This document shows positions 29,586-37,570 of a DNA stretch of 64,000 nt, in pieces (position 1 is the stretch's first letter; each line of letters starts with the position of its first letter). The notes under the pieces were generated by a model, which saw nothing but the letters and a program-made list of their open reading frames with translations, ran no database searches and was not told the origin of the DNA. This DNA is from Acinetobacter suaedae (GTDB lineage Bacteria; Pseudomonadota; Gammaproteobacteria; Pseudomonadales; Moraxellaceae): positions 682,001 to 746,000 of the forward strand of contig NZ_CP043909.1 of NCBI RefSeq assembly GCF_008630915.1, given 5' to 3'. Both the position numbers and the translations under genes were made by a program.

Positions 29586-30446
29586 TTAATTGCGATTAAA
29601 TAATAGGGCTGGTTGGCGGAACATATAAAATGATGGTTCTGATTCAGTCGAGTGATATAAGCCATCTGTCCACCATGTTGGATGAGATGAGGTGGCAATT
29701 TGATCAGGACAAAGCCATTCATGGCGTTGAAGGCGGTAATATGGTTGCTTAGGAATAATTGTTCCCCATTGCCCTAATCTTCGAGATGAATTGATCCATA
29801 TTGGTAAGCATAGATTGTGTTTTTGAAAGGGGAGATAAAGCTGTCCTTTCATGACGGCAAACTTACGTTGAATGTTATAATTATTGGCTTCTGAAAATTG
29901 AAATTGGCGATCAGTAAAATGTGCTAGCTTTCGATGTAGCGTGTCTTCTCGATTTAGCCCAAACCAGTGTGCCAAATTTAAATGTCCTTCACCAAGATAA
30001 TATTTTAAAGCGACTTCCCAATGTTCAATTTCTTGTGTTTGTTGATTGAGTATAAGAAAGTCGATTTCGCCTAGGGTGCGAGCACCAGAAATTTTCTGGA
30101 TGCTGTGTCCAATTAATTTATATGGGTGATATGCATCATCTAATAGCCAAAACCAGAGCAAGTTCTCAAAGCGTAAACCTAGACGAGTACTTTTAAGCCG
30201 AGCTAAAAAGTCATATAAAGGTTGAGGTTGTTGATCTAATTGGAATAAACGTTTTTCGTAGTTTTGATACAACATTTGCCAAGTCGCATTATCATGCAAG
30301 CAAAAATAATTTTTTATGATTAACTCATCGGGGATGACAGATAAAATATTTGGACTTGCGATAGCGAAAGCCAGTTGCCGTACAATTGGATTCTTAAAAT
30401 TTAACCATGGTTCAAACAAACAAGGCTGATCATCAACACTAGGCAT
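29586..30446 (-). CDS. DUF1853 family protein
   Basis: The 286-residue product matches the DUF1853 family: the N-terminal LNFKNPIVRQLAFAIASPNIL, the nuclease-like block TLGEIDFLILNQQTQEIEHWEVALKYYLG, and a Trp/His-rich C-terminal half. The acidic-then-EVALKYY pattern recalls PD-(D/E)XK nuclease folds (Asp, Glu, Lys), but activity is not established. It is a single gene. Confidence 0.75.
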   Translation of the reverse strand: MPSVDDQPCLFEPWLNFKNPIVRQLAFAIASPNILSVIPDELIIKNYFCLHDNATWQMLYQNYEKRLFQLDQQPQPLYDFLARLKSTRLGLRFENLLWFWLLDDAYHPYKLIGHSIQKISGARTLGEIDFLILNQQTQEIEHWEVALKYYLGEGHLNLAHWFGLNREDTLHRKLAHFTDRQFQFSEANNYNIQRKFAVMKGQLYLPFQKHNLCLPIWINSSRRLGQWGTIIPKQPYYRLQRHEWLCPDQIATSSHPTWWTDGLYHSTESEPSFYMFRQPALLFNRN

Positions 30447-30546
30447 GAAGTAACTCGATCATGGAAATAATAGGTTAAGTTTAAGAAACAACAATAAAAA
30501 CACTTTATACTAGCACGGTTGTTTTGACATGTTGGTGAATTGCTTA

Positions 30547-30912
30547 ATGAAGATACTATTCTGGCGTAGTTTAGTTATCCTGTTTGTGACTTTAGGAATC
30601 ATTGGGGCAATTTTACCAGGTATGCCAACAACTGTTTTTCTAATAATTGCTGCATGGGCGGCATCAAAAGGCTGGCCACAAATGGATACGTGGTTACTTA
30701 ATCATCCGAAATATGGGCCAACGCTACGGAATTGGCGAGAGAATGGAACCGTACCACGCAGAGCAAAGTGGCTTGCCAGTATTATGATGTTGATCAGTGG
30801 CGTTTTAATGTTATTTACCAATGCTCCTTTTTGGGTAAAGGTGTTTACCAATACAACCATGTTCATTGTTGCTGTTTGGTTGTGGTTTCGCCCAGAGCCT
30901 GAGCGAGGATAA
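30547..30912 (+). CDS. YbaN-like DUF454 inner-membrane protein
   Basis: The 121-residue product (from ATG 30547; ATG 30529 would add six residues) aligns with E. coli YbaN. It has an N-terminal membrane segment with LGIIGAILPGMPTTVFLIIAAWAASKG, the conserved LPGLPTTPF-like motif of the family, then WLLNHPKYGPTLRNWRENGTVPRRAKW and two C-terminal membrane helices. The function is unknown. Confidence 0.8.
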   Translation: MKILFWRSLVILFVTLGIIGAILPGMPTTVFLIIAAWAASKGWPQMDTWLLNHPKYGPTLRNWRENGTVPRRAKWLASIMMLISGVLMLFTNAPFWVKVFTNTTMFIVAVWLWFRPEPERG

Positions 30913-30990
30913 ATAAAGCAACGCTTTGTCCGAGTGCAAGACGAGCGGCTATGCCGCAAGTGGCGAGTTAAGAAAAGCAACGCTTTGTCC
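30901..30990. repeat. Palindromic repeat element, paired core AAAGCAACGCTTTGTCC
   Basis: The 17-base core AAAGCAACGCTTTGTCC occurs twice about 60 bases apart (starting near 30916 and 30974), each with the stem AAAGC/GCTTT. The first copy is flanked by GAGCGAGGAT and by a following CGAG. A related palindrome lies in opposite orientation at 32480-32540. This looks like a dispersed intergenic repeat; I cannot match it to a named family. Nothing else is seen in this 212-base gap. Confidence 0.5.
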
Positions 30991-31124
30991 TGAGATGCGT
31001 TTTAAGCTTTGTAATAAGATGAGCATCTGAAAAAATCAATAATCCTTGTCTTATATCAAAACTACAGAAATCTGATTTTATTTATGTTGAAATAAAGCAA
31101 TTAGATGAAGAATAGAGATTGAAA

Positions 31125-31655
31125 ATGCCTTACTCCCTTGAACAGGCCGATATCTTAATTGATTTAGCAAAACAGACCTTGTACTTACCTAAACTTAATA
31201 AATTCTATGTTATTTCTTCGGGTAAGAATGGCATTGGTGAACAAGAAAATACAGGGAAAACACCAAGAGGATGGCATTGTGTTGCCCAAAAGATTGGTAC
31301 TAATGCACCTAAAAACTCGGTGTTTATTGCTCGTCAAGCTACAGGTGAGATATATGATCAAGATCTTGCGCAACAGTTTCCAGAAAGAGATTGGATTCTT
31401 TCTCGGATTTTGTGGCTAGCGGGATTAGAGGTTGGATTTAATCAAGGGGAAGGCTGTGATACGTTCAACCGTTATATCTACATTCATGGTACACCTGAGA
31501 CTGAACCGATGGGAATTCCGATGTCGCATGGTTGTATCCGTATGAAGAATGATGAGGTGATAGAGCTTTTTGAACTGATTCCAGAACAGGCATTGGTATA
31601 TATCTCTGAACATAGTCTAGATGAATCGATCTTAGATTCAGAAAGAAGTGTTTAA
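31125..31655 (+). CDS. Cytoplasmic YkuD-fold L,D-transpeptidase/carboxypeptidase (ElsL/LdtK-like)
   Basis: The 176-residue enzyme has the YkuD active site HG (121-122) followed by SHGCIRM (134-140, catalytic Cys137). It has no signal peptide or membrane segment, so it should act in the cytoplasm. A. baumannii has such a protein, ElsL/LdtK, which trims cytosolic muropeptides as an L,D-carboxypeptidase in peptidoglycan recycling; the same role is likely here. ATG 31125 is chosen over an in-frame TTG six bases earlier. It stands alone before the tRNA cluster. Confidence 0.8.
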   Translation: MPYSLEQADILIDLAKQTLYLPKLNKFYVISSGKNGIGEQENTGKTPRGWHCVAQKIGTNAPKNSVFIARQATGEIYDQDLAQQFPERDWILSRILWLAGLEVGFNQGEGCDTFNRYIYIHGTPETEPMGIPMSHGCIRMKNDEVIELFELIPEQALVYISEHSLDESILDSERSV

Positions 31656-31743
31656 ATAAAATACGAAAACATTGGATTTATCAAAGAATTACTTATTTTT
31701 TAATCACTCAGATGGTTTTTTCGGAAAAGTATATGAAAAGCGT

Positions 31744-31771
31744 TTGACAGTCTGTAAAGATTCTCTATAAT
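31744..31771 (+). promoter_or_regulatory. Consensus promoter of the tRNA cluster
   Basis: A perfect TTGACA (31744-31749) and perfect TATAAT (31766-31771) are separated by 16 bases. Start of transcription would be near 31778, 20 bases before the first tRNA. The match is the best in the window. Confidence 0.85.
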
Positions 31772-31798
31772 GCACCTCACAAACGATGAAGACGTTAA

Positions 31799-31874
31799 GG
31801 GCGCTTAGCTCAGTTGGTAGAGCGTCTGCCTTACAAGCAGAATGTCGGCGGTTCGATCCCGTCAGCGCCCACCA
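31799..31874 (+). tRNA. tRNA-Val (UAC), copy 1
   Basis: A 76-base cloverleaf with encoded CCA. The acceptor stem is GGGCGCT/AGCGCCC and the anticodon TAC (31832-31834) in loop CTTACAA. Confidence 0.98.
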
Positions 31875-31897
31875 AGCCTTTACGTTAAAACTCAAGT

Positions 31898-31974
31898 GCA
31901 GCGGTAGTTCAGTTGGTTAGAATATCGGCCTGTCACGCCGAGGGTCGCGGGTTCGAGTCCCGTCCGCTGCGCCA
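31898..31974 (+). tRNA. tRNA-Asp (GUC), copy 1
   Basis: A 77-base cloverleaf with encoded CCA. The acceptor stem is GCAGCGG/CCGCTGC and the anticodon GTC in loop CTGTCAC. It differs from the other two Asp copies at one base of the T-loop (T at 31958 instead of C). Confidence 0.98.
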
Positions 31975-32017
31975 CTTAAGTTTTAATAATTGTTTGCCAT
32001 AATTGCAAAATTATCGT

Positions 32018-32094
32018 GCAGCGGTAGTTCAGTTGGTTAGAATATCGGCCTGTCACGCCGAGGGTCGCGGGTTCGAGCCCCGTCCGCTGCGCCA
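32018..32094 (+). tRNA. tRNA-Asp (GUC), copy 2
   Basis: A 77-base cloverleaf with encoded CCA and anticodon GTC. Identical to copy 3, with C in the variable T-loop position. Confidence 0.98.
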
Positions 32095-32194
32095 CTTTAA
32101 GTTTGCAAGATTGGAAATACCTTGGAATACAAGACTACGTATTTTTTTTGTCTTGCGTCATAAAAGTTGGTTGTCAATCAATTTTTGTTCCTTA

Positions 32195-32270
32195 GGGCGC
32201 TTAGCTCAGTTGGTAGAGCGTCTGCCTTACAAGCAGAATGTCGGCGGTTCGATCCCGTCAGCGCCCACCA
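32195..32270 (+). tRNA. tRNA-Val (UAC), copy 2
   Basis: Identical 76-base tRNA-Val with anticodon TAC and encoded CCA. Confidence 0.98.
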
Positions 32271-32309
32271 TAATTTGTGATATTTGCTTCTTTGTGGAAG
32301 TAATTTAGT

Positions 32310-32386
32310 GCAGCGGTAGTTCAGTTGGTTAGAATATCGGCCTGTCACGCCGAGGGTCGCGGGTTCGAGCCCCGTCCGCTGCGCCA
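32310..32386 (+). tRNA. tRNA-Asp (GUC), copy 3
   Basis: Identical to copy 2, 77 bases with encoded CCA. Confidence 0.98.
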
Positions 32387-32479
32387 TTCTCTTGATATCG
32401 GTTTAAGAGAATGTTAGTTTAAACAAGTATTTTTATACTTGATCTCTGATACGAGATGCCATTAGAAAAATCGAAGATT

Positions 32480-32538
32480 TTTCTCTTTCGCTCAGACAAA
32501 TCCTGAAAGCGATGCTTTAGGTTTGTTGATCCTCGCTC
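32480..32538. repeat. Palindromic repeat between tRNA genes
   Basis: ACAAATCCTGAAAGC, GAT, GCTTTAGGTTTGT form an imperfect palindrome, flanked by CGCTCAG on the left and ATCCTCGCTC on the right. Read on the other strand it shares the order GAGCGAGGAT, AAAGC, CGCTTT, TTGTC with the repeats at 30901-30990. Confidence 0.5.
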
Positions 32539-32539
32539 A

Positions 32540-32615
32540 GGGCGCTTAGCTCAGTTGGTAGAGCGTCTGCCTTACAAGCAGAATGTCGGCGGTTCGATCC
32601 CGTCAGCGCCCACCA
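32540..32615 (+). tRNA. tRNA-Val (UAC), copy 3
   Basis: Identical 76-base tRNA-Val, the last gene of the cluster, separated from the previous tRNA by the palindromic repeat. Confidence 0.98.
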
Positions 32616-32706
32616 TATCCTCCTAGTTTAAGTTTCAAATCATTGTAATCAATATCAAATTATTTTATTATTAGCCTTAATAATGATTCTAATATTGAAG
32701 TAATTT

Positions 32707-33177
32707 ATGAGAAACCCTTATCAACGTAAGGCCGCGTCAAAATCTCAAACAACGACATCGAATCCATCATCTAAAGACGCTTACCGCCAGTTTATTGAAA
32801 ATATTATTTTGCAACGTCAGGTTATTGCACTCTATCATGATGGTTGGGCATTGTGTTCGACCCCGTCTGGGCAACATGCACTATCAGTTTGGCAAAATAA
32901 AAGTTTAGCTAAGTTATTAATTAAAGATAATTGGGCGCAATATAGCGTGCAAGAAGTGCCTTTAATCGATTTCGTTGGCAAAATGATCCCTTTTTTGAGA
33001 GAAAATAATACAATTTTATCTTTGGATTTAACTCCTGAAGGGAATAACTTGTTGGTAACACCAGATACCATGTTGTTAGATATTAAGAATTTTCTATATC
33101 AAATCTACTTACAGCGTCCTGATATTTTTGCTGAATTAAAGTTACCATTACCTCGTGATATTCGCATACATCAATAA
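32707..33177 (+). CDS. DUF2750-domain protein
   Basis: The 156-residue product has a polar, Ser/Thr-rich N-terminus (about 1-25) and then a DUF2750 domain, recognisable by GWALCSTPSGQHALSVWQNKSLAKLL and the following IDFVGKMIPFLRENN. The C-terminal FLYQIYLQRPDIFAELKLPLPRD completes it. No function is known for the domain. It is monocistronic, after the tRNA cluster. Confidence 0.7.
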   Translation: MRNPYQRKAASKSQTTTSNPSSKDAYRQFIENIILQRQVIALYHDGWALCSTPSGQHALSVWQNKSLAKLLIKDNWAQYSVQEVPLIDFVGKMIPFLRENNTILSLDLTPEGNNLLVTPDTMLLDIKNFLYQIYLQRPDIFAELKLPLPRDIRIHQ

Positions 33178-33206
33178 AGTTTTAAGATGTTGTAATCACA
33201 TTTAGA

Positions 33207-33238
33207 AATATTGATTGGGTCTAAACCCAATCAATATT
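33207..33238. terminator. Bidirectional terminator between convergent genes
   Basis: AATATTGATTGGGT and ACCCAATCAATATT form a 14-bp stem with loop CTAA; it overlaps the stop codon of the DUF218 gene. Confidence 0.75.
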
Positions 33239-34085
33239 CATCAAGTAACCAACCGCTTAGATAGGCAAAATATTCCCTTAACCATGCGTTATATCGTGTT
33301 TGTAACGGTGTTGTTGCACCAATCATTACAATGTTGCTATAACCTTGTTTTTTTGCAATTGCGGCAGCACGTAGCGTATGAAAATCACTGGTGACAATTG
33401 CGATGGGTTGTTGAAGTGAAATATTGTGAGCTCTTAATAGCGGTTGGCTATTTTTGAGATTTAATTCCGTACTGGTACTTTTATCTTCCAATATTATTTG
33501 TGTTGCTGGAACATGATGCTGTTGTTGTAGATAACGTGACATCACAACCGCTTCACTTTCTGTTTCACCAAAATCAACACCGCCTGTGAGCAATAATTTA
33601 GCGTTTGGCTGGGTGAGGGCAATTGGGGCAGCATGATCTAAGCGTTTCGCAAGTGTAGCCGATGGTTGACCATTTTCGATACCACTGCCTAATACAAGAA
33701 TGGCAGCGACCGAAGAGGGGACTTCTACTTGGCTATTATTTTTATTTAGATAGTTAAAGAAATAGCCTAAGCTAATCAACCATACCCAAAAGCACAGCCA
33801 GCCAAATCTCCAAACTGAATGTAGGCGAAAATGGTAAAAAAAGAAACGTTCTAGATGATAGTAGAAAATTGAATATAGGCAGAAAAAAAGCCCAAGTAAT
33901 AAAGGTAATACTGTTCCGATATGAATTTTCTTAAGCGCGATGAGCACTGCGCCATCGATTAATAATATAAAACCGATAACCGCAAAAAAAATGCGAAGCC
34001 AAGAACTTATTTGCATACTCTGAATCGATGTCGATTTAAACTTGCTAAGTGTATGGAAAAAAAGTCGAAAGGCAAATCTTTTCAT
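33231..34085 (-). CDS. DUF218 (YdcF/SanA/ElyC-type) membrane protein
   Basis: The 284-residue protein has an N-terminal membrane part (helices at about 30-50, 57-75 and 93-112) and a C-terminal DUF218 domain with AAILVLGSGIENGQPSATLAKRLDHA, KLLLTGGVDFGETESEA, ILEDKSTST and VTSDFHTLRA. In E. coli ElyC and SanA affect peptidoglycan and envelope barrier function. The domain arrangement resembles ElyC, but the identity is not certain. It is downstream of the reductase gene, with a terminator between. Confidence 0.75.
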   Translation of the reverse strand: MKRFAFRLFFHTLSKFKSTSIQSMQISSWLRIFFAVIGFILLIDGAVLIALKKIHIGTVLPLLLGLFFCLYSIFYYHLERFFFYHFRLHSVWRFGWLCFWVWLISLGYFFNYLNKNNSQVEVPSSVAAILVLGSGIENGQPSATLAKRLDHAAPIALTQPNAKLLLTGGVDFGETESEAVVMSRYLQQQHHVPATQIILEDKSTSTELNLKNSQPLLRAHNISLQQPIAIVTSDFHTLRAAAIAKKQGYSNIVMIGATTPLQTRYNAWLREYFAYLSGWLLDEY

Positions 34086-34093
34086 TCATCAAA

Positions 34094-34124
34094 TAAAAAA
34101 CGAGTGGTGAACCACTCGTTTTTT
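34094..34124. terminator. Terminator between the reductase and DUF218 genes
   Basis: AAAAAACGAGTGGT and ACCACTCGTTTTTT form a long stem with A- and T-tracts on both sides. Confidence 0.85.
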
Positions 34125-34140
34125 GCTTTTTAAATATGGA

Positions 34141-36678
34141 CTAATATACATCCCGTCGATAACGTTGGGTTTGTCTTAATTCATCAACAGCGTCTTCACC
34201 TAAAATATCGTTTAGCGCTTGATCTACACCAGTGGCCATTCCTTCAATGCTACCACAGACATAAATGACAGCCCCTTGCTCAATCCAGTTTTTCAACTCA
34301 TCAGCATGTTCGCGTAATACGTCTTGAACATATCGACGTTGCTCCTGATCTCTAGAAAAAGCTAGATCAAGACGTTGTAAACTTCCCATATTTAGCCATG
34401 CTTGAATGGTTTCTTCATAGAAGAAATCACATTGATGCTGACGCTCTCCAAAAATCAACCAGTTAGCCGTGTAGTTTTGTCGGTTCCGTTGCTGTAATAA
34501 ACTCATCAGACCTGCAATGCCTGTACCGTTGCCAATACAAATAATTGGACGGTTATCGTCAATGAGATGGAATGATTCATTAGTGCGGATACGTAATGCA
34601 ATGGTTTGTTTTGGTTGAGCAAACTCTGTAAGCCAGCCCGAACCTAATCCGAGTTCACCATTTGCATCGTACTTTTGACGTACCACAAGTCGTAGTAATT
34701 GCTGGGAAGGAATACTGGCGATTGAATATTCACGGGTAGGTAATGTTGGCAACTGTGCAACTAAAGTTTCGAGATCGTCGATTTGATCAATCTCAATACG
34801 TAAATTCTTATTCCATAGTGCTTGTTCAATCGTAAGATTGAGTGATTTAATTTTTGTTTGCGCTGGAATTTGATGTTTAAACAAGAAGTTGTGAATCTCA
34901 GCTAAACTGTTTGCTGGCTGGATTTCTGCGATATCACCTGCATGCCAGGTTATGTCGTAAGGTGCTCTAAGTTCAATATTGTAAGCTGCATCTCCCAAAC
35001 TGTTCGGATTTAATAACGTGCGTTCAGTTAAAGTCCATTGATCAAAGACTTTTTCAATGTTTATTGCATGTAATTCACGTTTAGTCACAGTTGATAAAGC
35101 TTGGTTCCACTGTTGAATATCATCATTATTGGCATTGTCAACTTCGATAAGATCAAACAAGGTCTGAGCATTACACTGCTTTAACCAAGCATCAACAGCA
35201 TAACCAAAACGACAGTAACTATCAGGATATTCCTTTGAACCAAGTGCTAATACAGCATATTTTAGATGAGCAAGATCAAGTGATTGCTGCATGAGCTTTT
35301 TACTAAAACTGGTCGCAAGATCAGGGGCTTCACCTGTACCATACGTGCTCACGACAAATAAAACCTGTTGTGCCTGTTGTAGATCATGTTCAGTAAGTTG
35401 TTGGATAGGTTTAACTATTGTAGGTTGTTGAGCTTCTTGTAAGCTGGTCGCAGTCCGCCATGCTAGTTGTTCAGCCACACCCGTTTGCGATGCATAGCTA
35501 ATTAACCATGGCGTTGCATTGGGGGCCATTTGTTGAGGGAGTAGTGATTGGCGTGCTGCCTGCGTGAGTTTTTTCTGTTTTCGTCTTTTGAGATAAAGTA
35601 TCCAACCTGTCACAAAAAATAACGGCATAGCCAGTGAGGTCAGCATCGCAATAAACTGATAGGTTGAACCAAAGAAGCTACCCCGATGCACTGGAAGCAT
35701 ACTGCTCATGATTTTCTCATTGAGCTTTTTATCTTCATAGAGTTCTAGTTTTTCAAATTGATGATTCTGATAATGATAAACCGCCTGATTGCGTGCACGC
35801 TCGTGTTGTGGGGTAGGATCAACAAAGGTTAACTCAATTTTTTGATCAGCGAGCTTAGGAATATTGAGGGTCAAACTCGAATATTCACGACCAATATTGG
35901 CATTCACTCCAGTCCAAGCTTGGGTCAAAATCATATTTATTTGTTGATTTGATAAGTCGGGTTGTTCTTTTTTGTTTTGGTCATGATTTTGTTGATGACG
36001 TTGTGGTTGCTCTACACCCATGACTTTGAACATACCTGCACGCCACCAATCATATGACCAATAGAGACCTGTACAGGCAAAGAGGAGATAGAAGACAACC
36101 ACCCAAGTACCAACGACTGCATGCAAGTCCCAAATAAAGTTACGACCTTTTAGCTTAGGTTTAATGAAAAGCCATTGTTTCAAACTATGTTTTTTAGGAA
36201 AGCGTAAATAAAGTCCACTGAGTACAAAGAAAATTAGCATCAATGTTGATGCACCAGTGATTTGTGCTCCATATTCACCTGCGGTGAGATTGCGATGTAA
36301 TCGTTGGATGAATTGAAAAAACTCACGACCTTTTACTTCTGGTAATACCGCAGCAGTATATGGATTGACCATCATGTTATAGCCACGACGAGCACCTTCT
36401 TTTTTGATATTGATAGTAGAAGATGCCGTTGGGTCGGCAGCGATGGTAATGCTATTTATTTCAATTTCGGGTTGCTGTTGATTAAAATGCTGATAAAGCT
36501 GAGCTGGGGTTAATTTGGGGGTATTTGCTACTTCAACGACGTAGCTTTCTTTGTTGATCCATTTTAGGATTTGTTGGTCGTAGGAGTATATTGCACCTGT
36601 TATCCCCATTAATGAAAGAATTAAGCCCGCTGTAATGCCTAAAAACCAATGAATTTGGAAGAGAGTTTTTTTAAACAT
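34141..36678 (-). CDS. PepSY-domain membrane protein fused to a flavodoxin/FNR reductase
   Basis: The 845-residue protein has two halves. Residues 1-370 form a PepSY-associated membrane domain with four helices and conserved histidines that may bind haem (IHWFLGI, LHRNLTAGEYG, LHAVVGTW, HRGSFFG). The C-terminal half is a diflavin reductase like the sulfite reductase alpha subunit: a flavodoxin domain (LISYASQTGVAEQLAW, about 392), an FAD domain (REYSIASIPSQ), and an NADPH domain (GNGTGIAGL) ending RYRRDVY. It should move electrons from NADPH across the inner membrane. Related proteins reduce ferric siderophores in the periplasm, and a Fur-like site upstream fits an iron role. Confidence 0.85.
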   Translation of the reverse strand: MFKKTLFQIHWFLGITAGLILSLMGITGAIYSYDQQILKWINKESYVVEVANTPKLTPAQLYQHFNQQQPEIEINSITIAADPTASSTINIKKEGARRGYNMMVNPYTAAVLPEVKGREFFQFIQRLHRNLTAGEYGAQITGASTLMLIFFVLSGLYLRFPKKHSLKQWLFIKPKLKGRNFIWDLHAVVGTWVVVFYLLFACTGLYWSYDWWRAGMFKVMGVEQPQRHQQNHDQNKKEQPDLSNQQINMILTQAWTGVNANIGREYSSLTLNIPKLADQKIELTFVDPTPQHERARNQAVYHYQNHQFEKLELYEDKKLNEKIMSSMLPVHRGSFFGSTYQFIAMLTSLAMPLFFVTGWILYLKRRKQKKLTQAARQSLLPQQMAPNATPWLISYASQTGVAEQLAWRTATSLQEAQQPTIVKPIQQLTEHDLQQAQQVLFVVSTYGTGEAPDLATSFSKKLMQQSLDLAHLKYAVLALGSKEYPDSYCRFGYAVDAWLKQCNAQTLFDLIEVDNANNDDIQQWNQALSTVTKRELHAINIEKVFDQWTLTERTLLNPNSLGDAAYNIELRAPYDITWHAGDIAEIQPANSLAEIHNFLFKHQIPAQTKIKSLNLTIEQALWNKNLRIEIDQIDDLETLVAQLPTLPTREYSIASIPSQQLLRLVVRQKYDANGELGLGSGWLTEFAQPKQTIALRIRTNESFHLIDDNRPIICIGNGTGIAGLMSLLQQRNRQNYTANWLIFGERQHQCDFFYEETIQAWLNMGSLQRLDLAFSRDQEQRRYVQDVLREHADELKNWIEQGAVIYVCGSIEGMATGVDQALNDILGEDAVDELRQTQRYRRDVY

Positions 36679-36760
36679 GGTTGAAAAATGAAAAGATAAT
36701 GAAATTCATGTAAAAAATTATAACTCAAGAATAAGTACATAATGTGGATTTTGTAGGTAA

Positions 36761-36781
36761 TATTGATTTTGATTATCATTT
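36761..36781 (-). promoter_or_regulatory. Putative Fur box upstream of the reductase
   Basis: On the minus strand AAATGATAATCAAAATCAATA contains GATAAT followed by two related hexamers, a fair match to the Fur consensus. It lies about 85-100 bases before the start codon of the reductase gene. Confidence 0.5.
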
Positions 36782-36797
36782 ATTTTTTATGACTATA

Positions 36798-36838
36798 AAA
36801 AAAGCCTCTCAATTTATCAATAATGAGAGGCTTTTAAA
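36798..36838 (-). terminator. Terminator after the YcxB-like gene
   Basis: AAAAGCCTCTCA and TGAGAGGCTTTT form a 12-bp stem between the YcxB-like gene and the reductase. Confidence 0.8.
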
Positions 36839-36853
36839 TAAGAGAGAGGGGGC

Positions 36854-37438
36854 TTAGATAGACTTTGGTGCACCCACAGTTTCATTTAAATGTCTATGGA
36901 TGGTTTTAAAAGAGAAATTCTTTGAGTCCATGCGCTTTGGTAAAATATAAGCACCTTGTTGCTCATCACCTTTTGGCGTTTTTACTTTAAAGTTAACTAA
37001 AATAAAGTCTGGTGATGCATACCATTCATAAATATCTTTCCAACCAATGGTTGCAGTACCTTCTTGTAGTCCTACTTTTTGGCGCATTACAAGACCATGC
37101 GGTTGTACACCTAAACGAATCCCTTTAATTTCTTGTACTGGGAATTCTTTCATTTTACGTTTTACGTACCATTCCAAACCGAATTTCTTGGTGAGGTAGA
37201 AAAAGACAACTCCAATGATGACTACCCAGCAAATCACTGTCGAGTAAGTTGAGTAATATTTGATAAGTCCTGCTGCAACGAGGGAAAGCACAACAAGTGA
37301 GATCATAATGATCCAAGCTTTGCGGCTAAATTTGTTGCTACTGCGCCAAATCATCAGTTGAGCTTGACGTTGTTCAACTTCAGAAACTTCATAAGGAACA
37401 GGTTGTAGCGTATAAGCGTAAGGGGTTTTGGCGGTCAT
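36854..37438 (-). CDS. YcxB-like membrane protein
   Basis: The 194 residues contain two membrane helices (about 41-60 and 67-83) and then a C-terminal YcxB-like domain: EIKGIRLGVQPHGLVMRQKVG, a WKDIYEWYASPDFILVNF block, and GAYILPKRMDS. Proteins with this layout are common and uncharacterised. It is monocistronic, with its own terminator. Confidence 0.6.
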   Translation of the reverse strand: MTAKTPYAYTLQPVPYEVSEVEQRQAQLMIWRSSNKFSRKAWIIMISLVVLSLVAAGLIKYYSTYSTVICWVVIIGVVFFYLTKKFGLEWYVKRKMKEFPVQEIKGIRLGVQPHGLVMRQKVGLQEGTATIGWKDIYEWYASPDFILVNFKVKTPKGDEQQGAYILPKRMDSKNFSFKTIHRHLNETVGAPKSI

Positions 37439-37570
37439 AGTTTAAAAAATGAGTTTAGAACTGAGTTAAGTTTAGCATTAATAGAGGGTGTTGACACGTT
37501 ATAAACCCTCATAATCAAAGATATTCTACCAATGTATCAAGTACTGTGAAATCCAAAGGATAGTTCAAGG

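Noticed and set aside
31704..32387. Open frames running through the tRNA genes on both strands
   Set aside because: They are translations of repeated tRNA sequence (for example recurring SACKADALPTELSAL), not proteins.
32640..32706. A Fur-box-like AATAATGATTCTAATATT before the DUF2750 gene
   Set aside because: It keeps too few consensus positions in register and the gene has no iron link.
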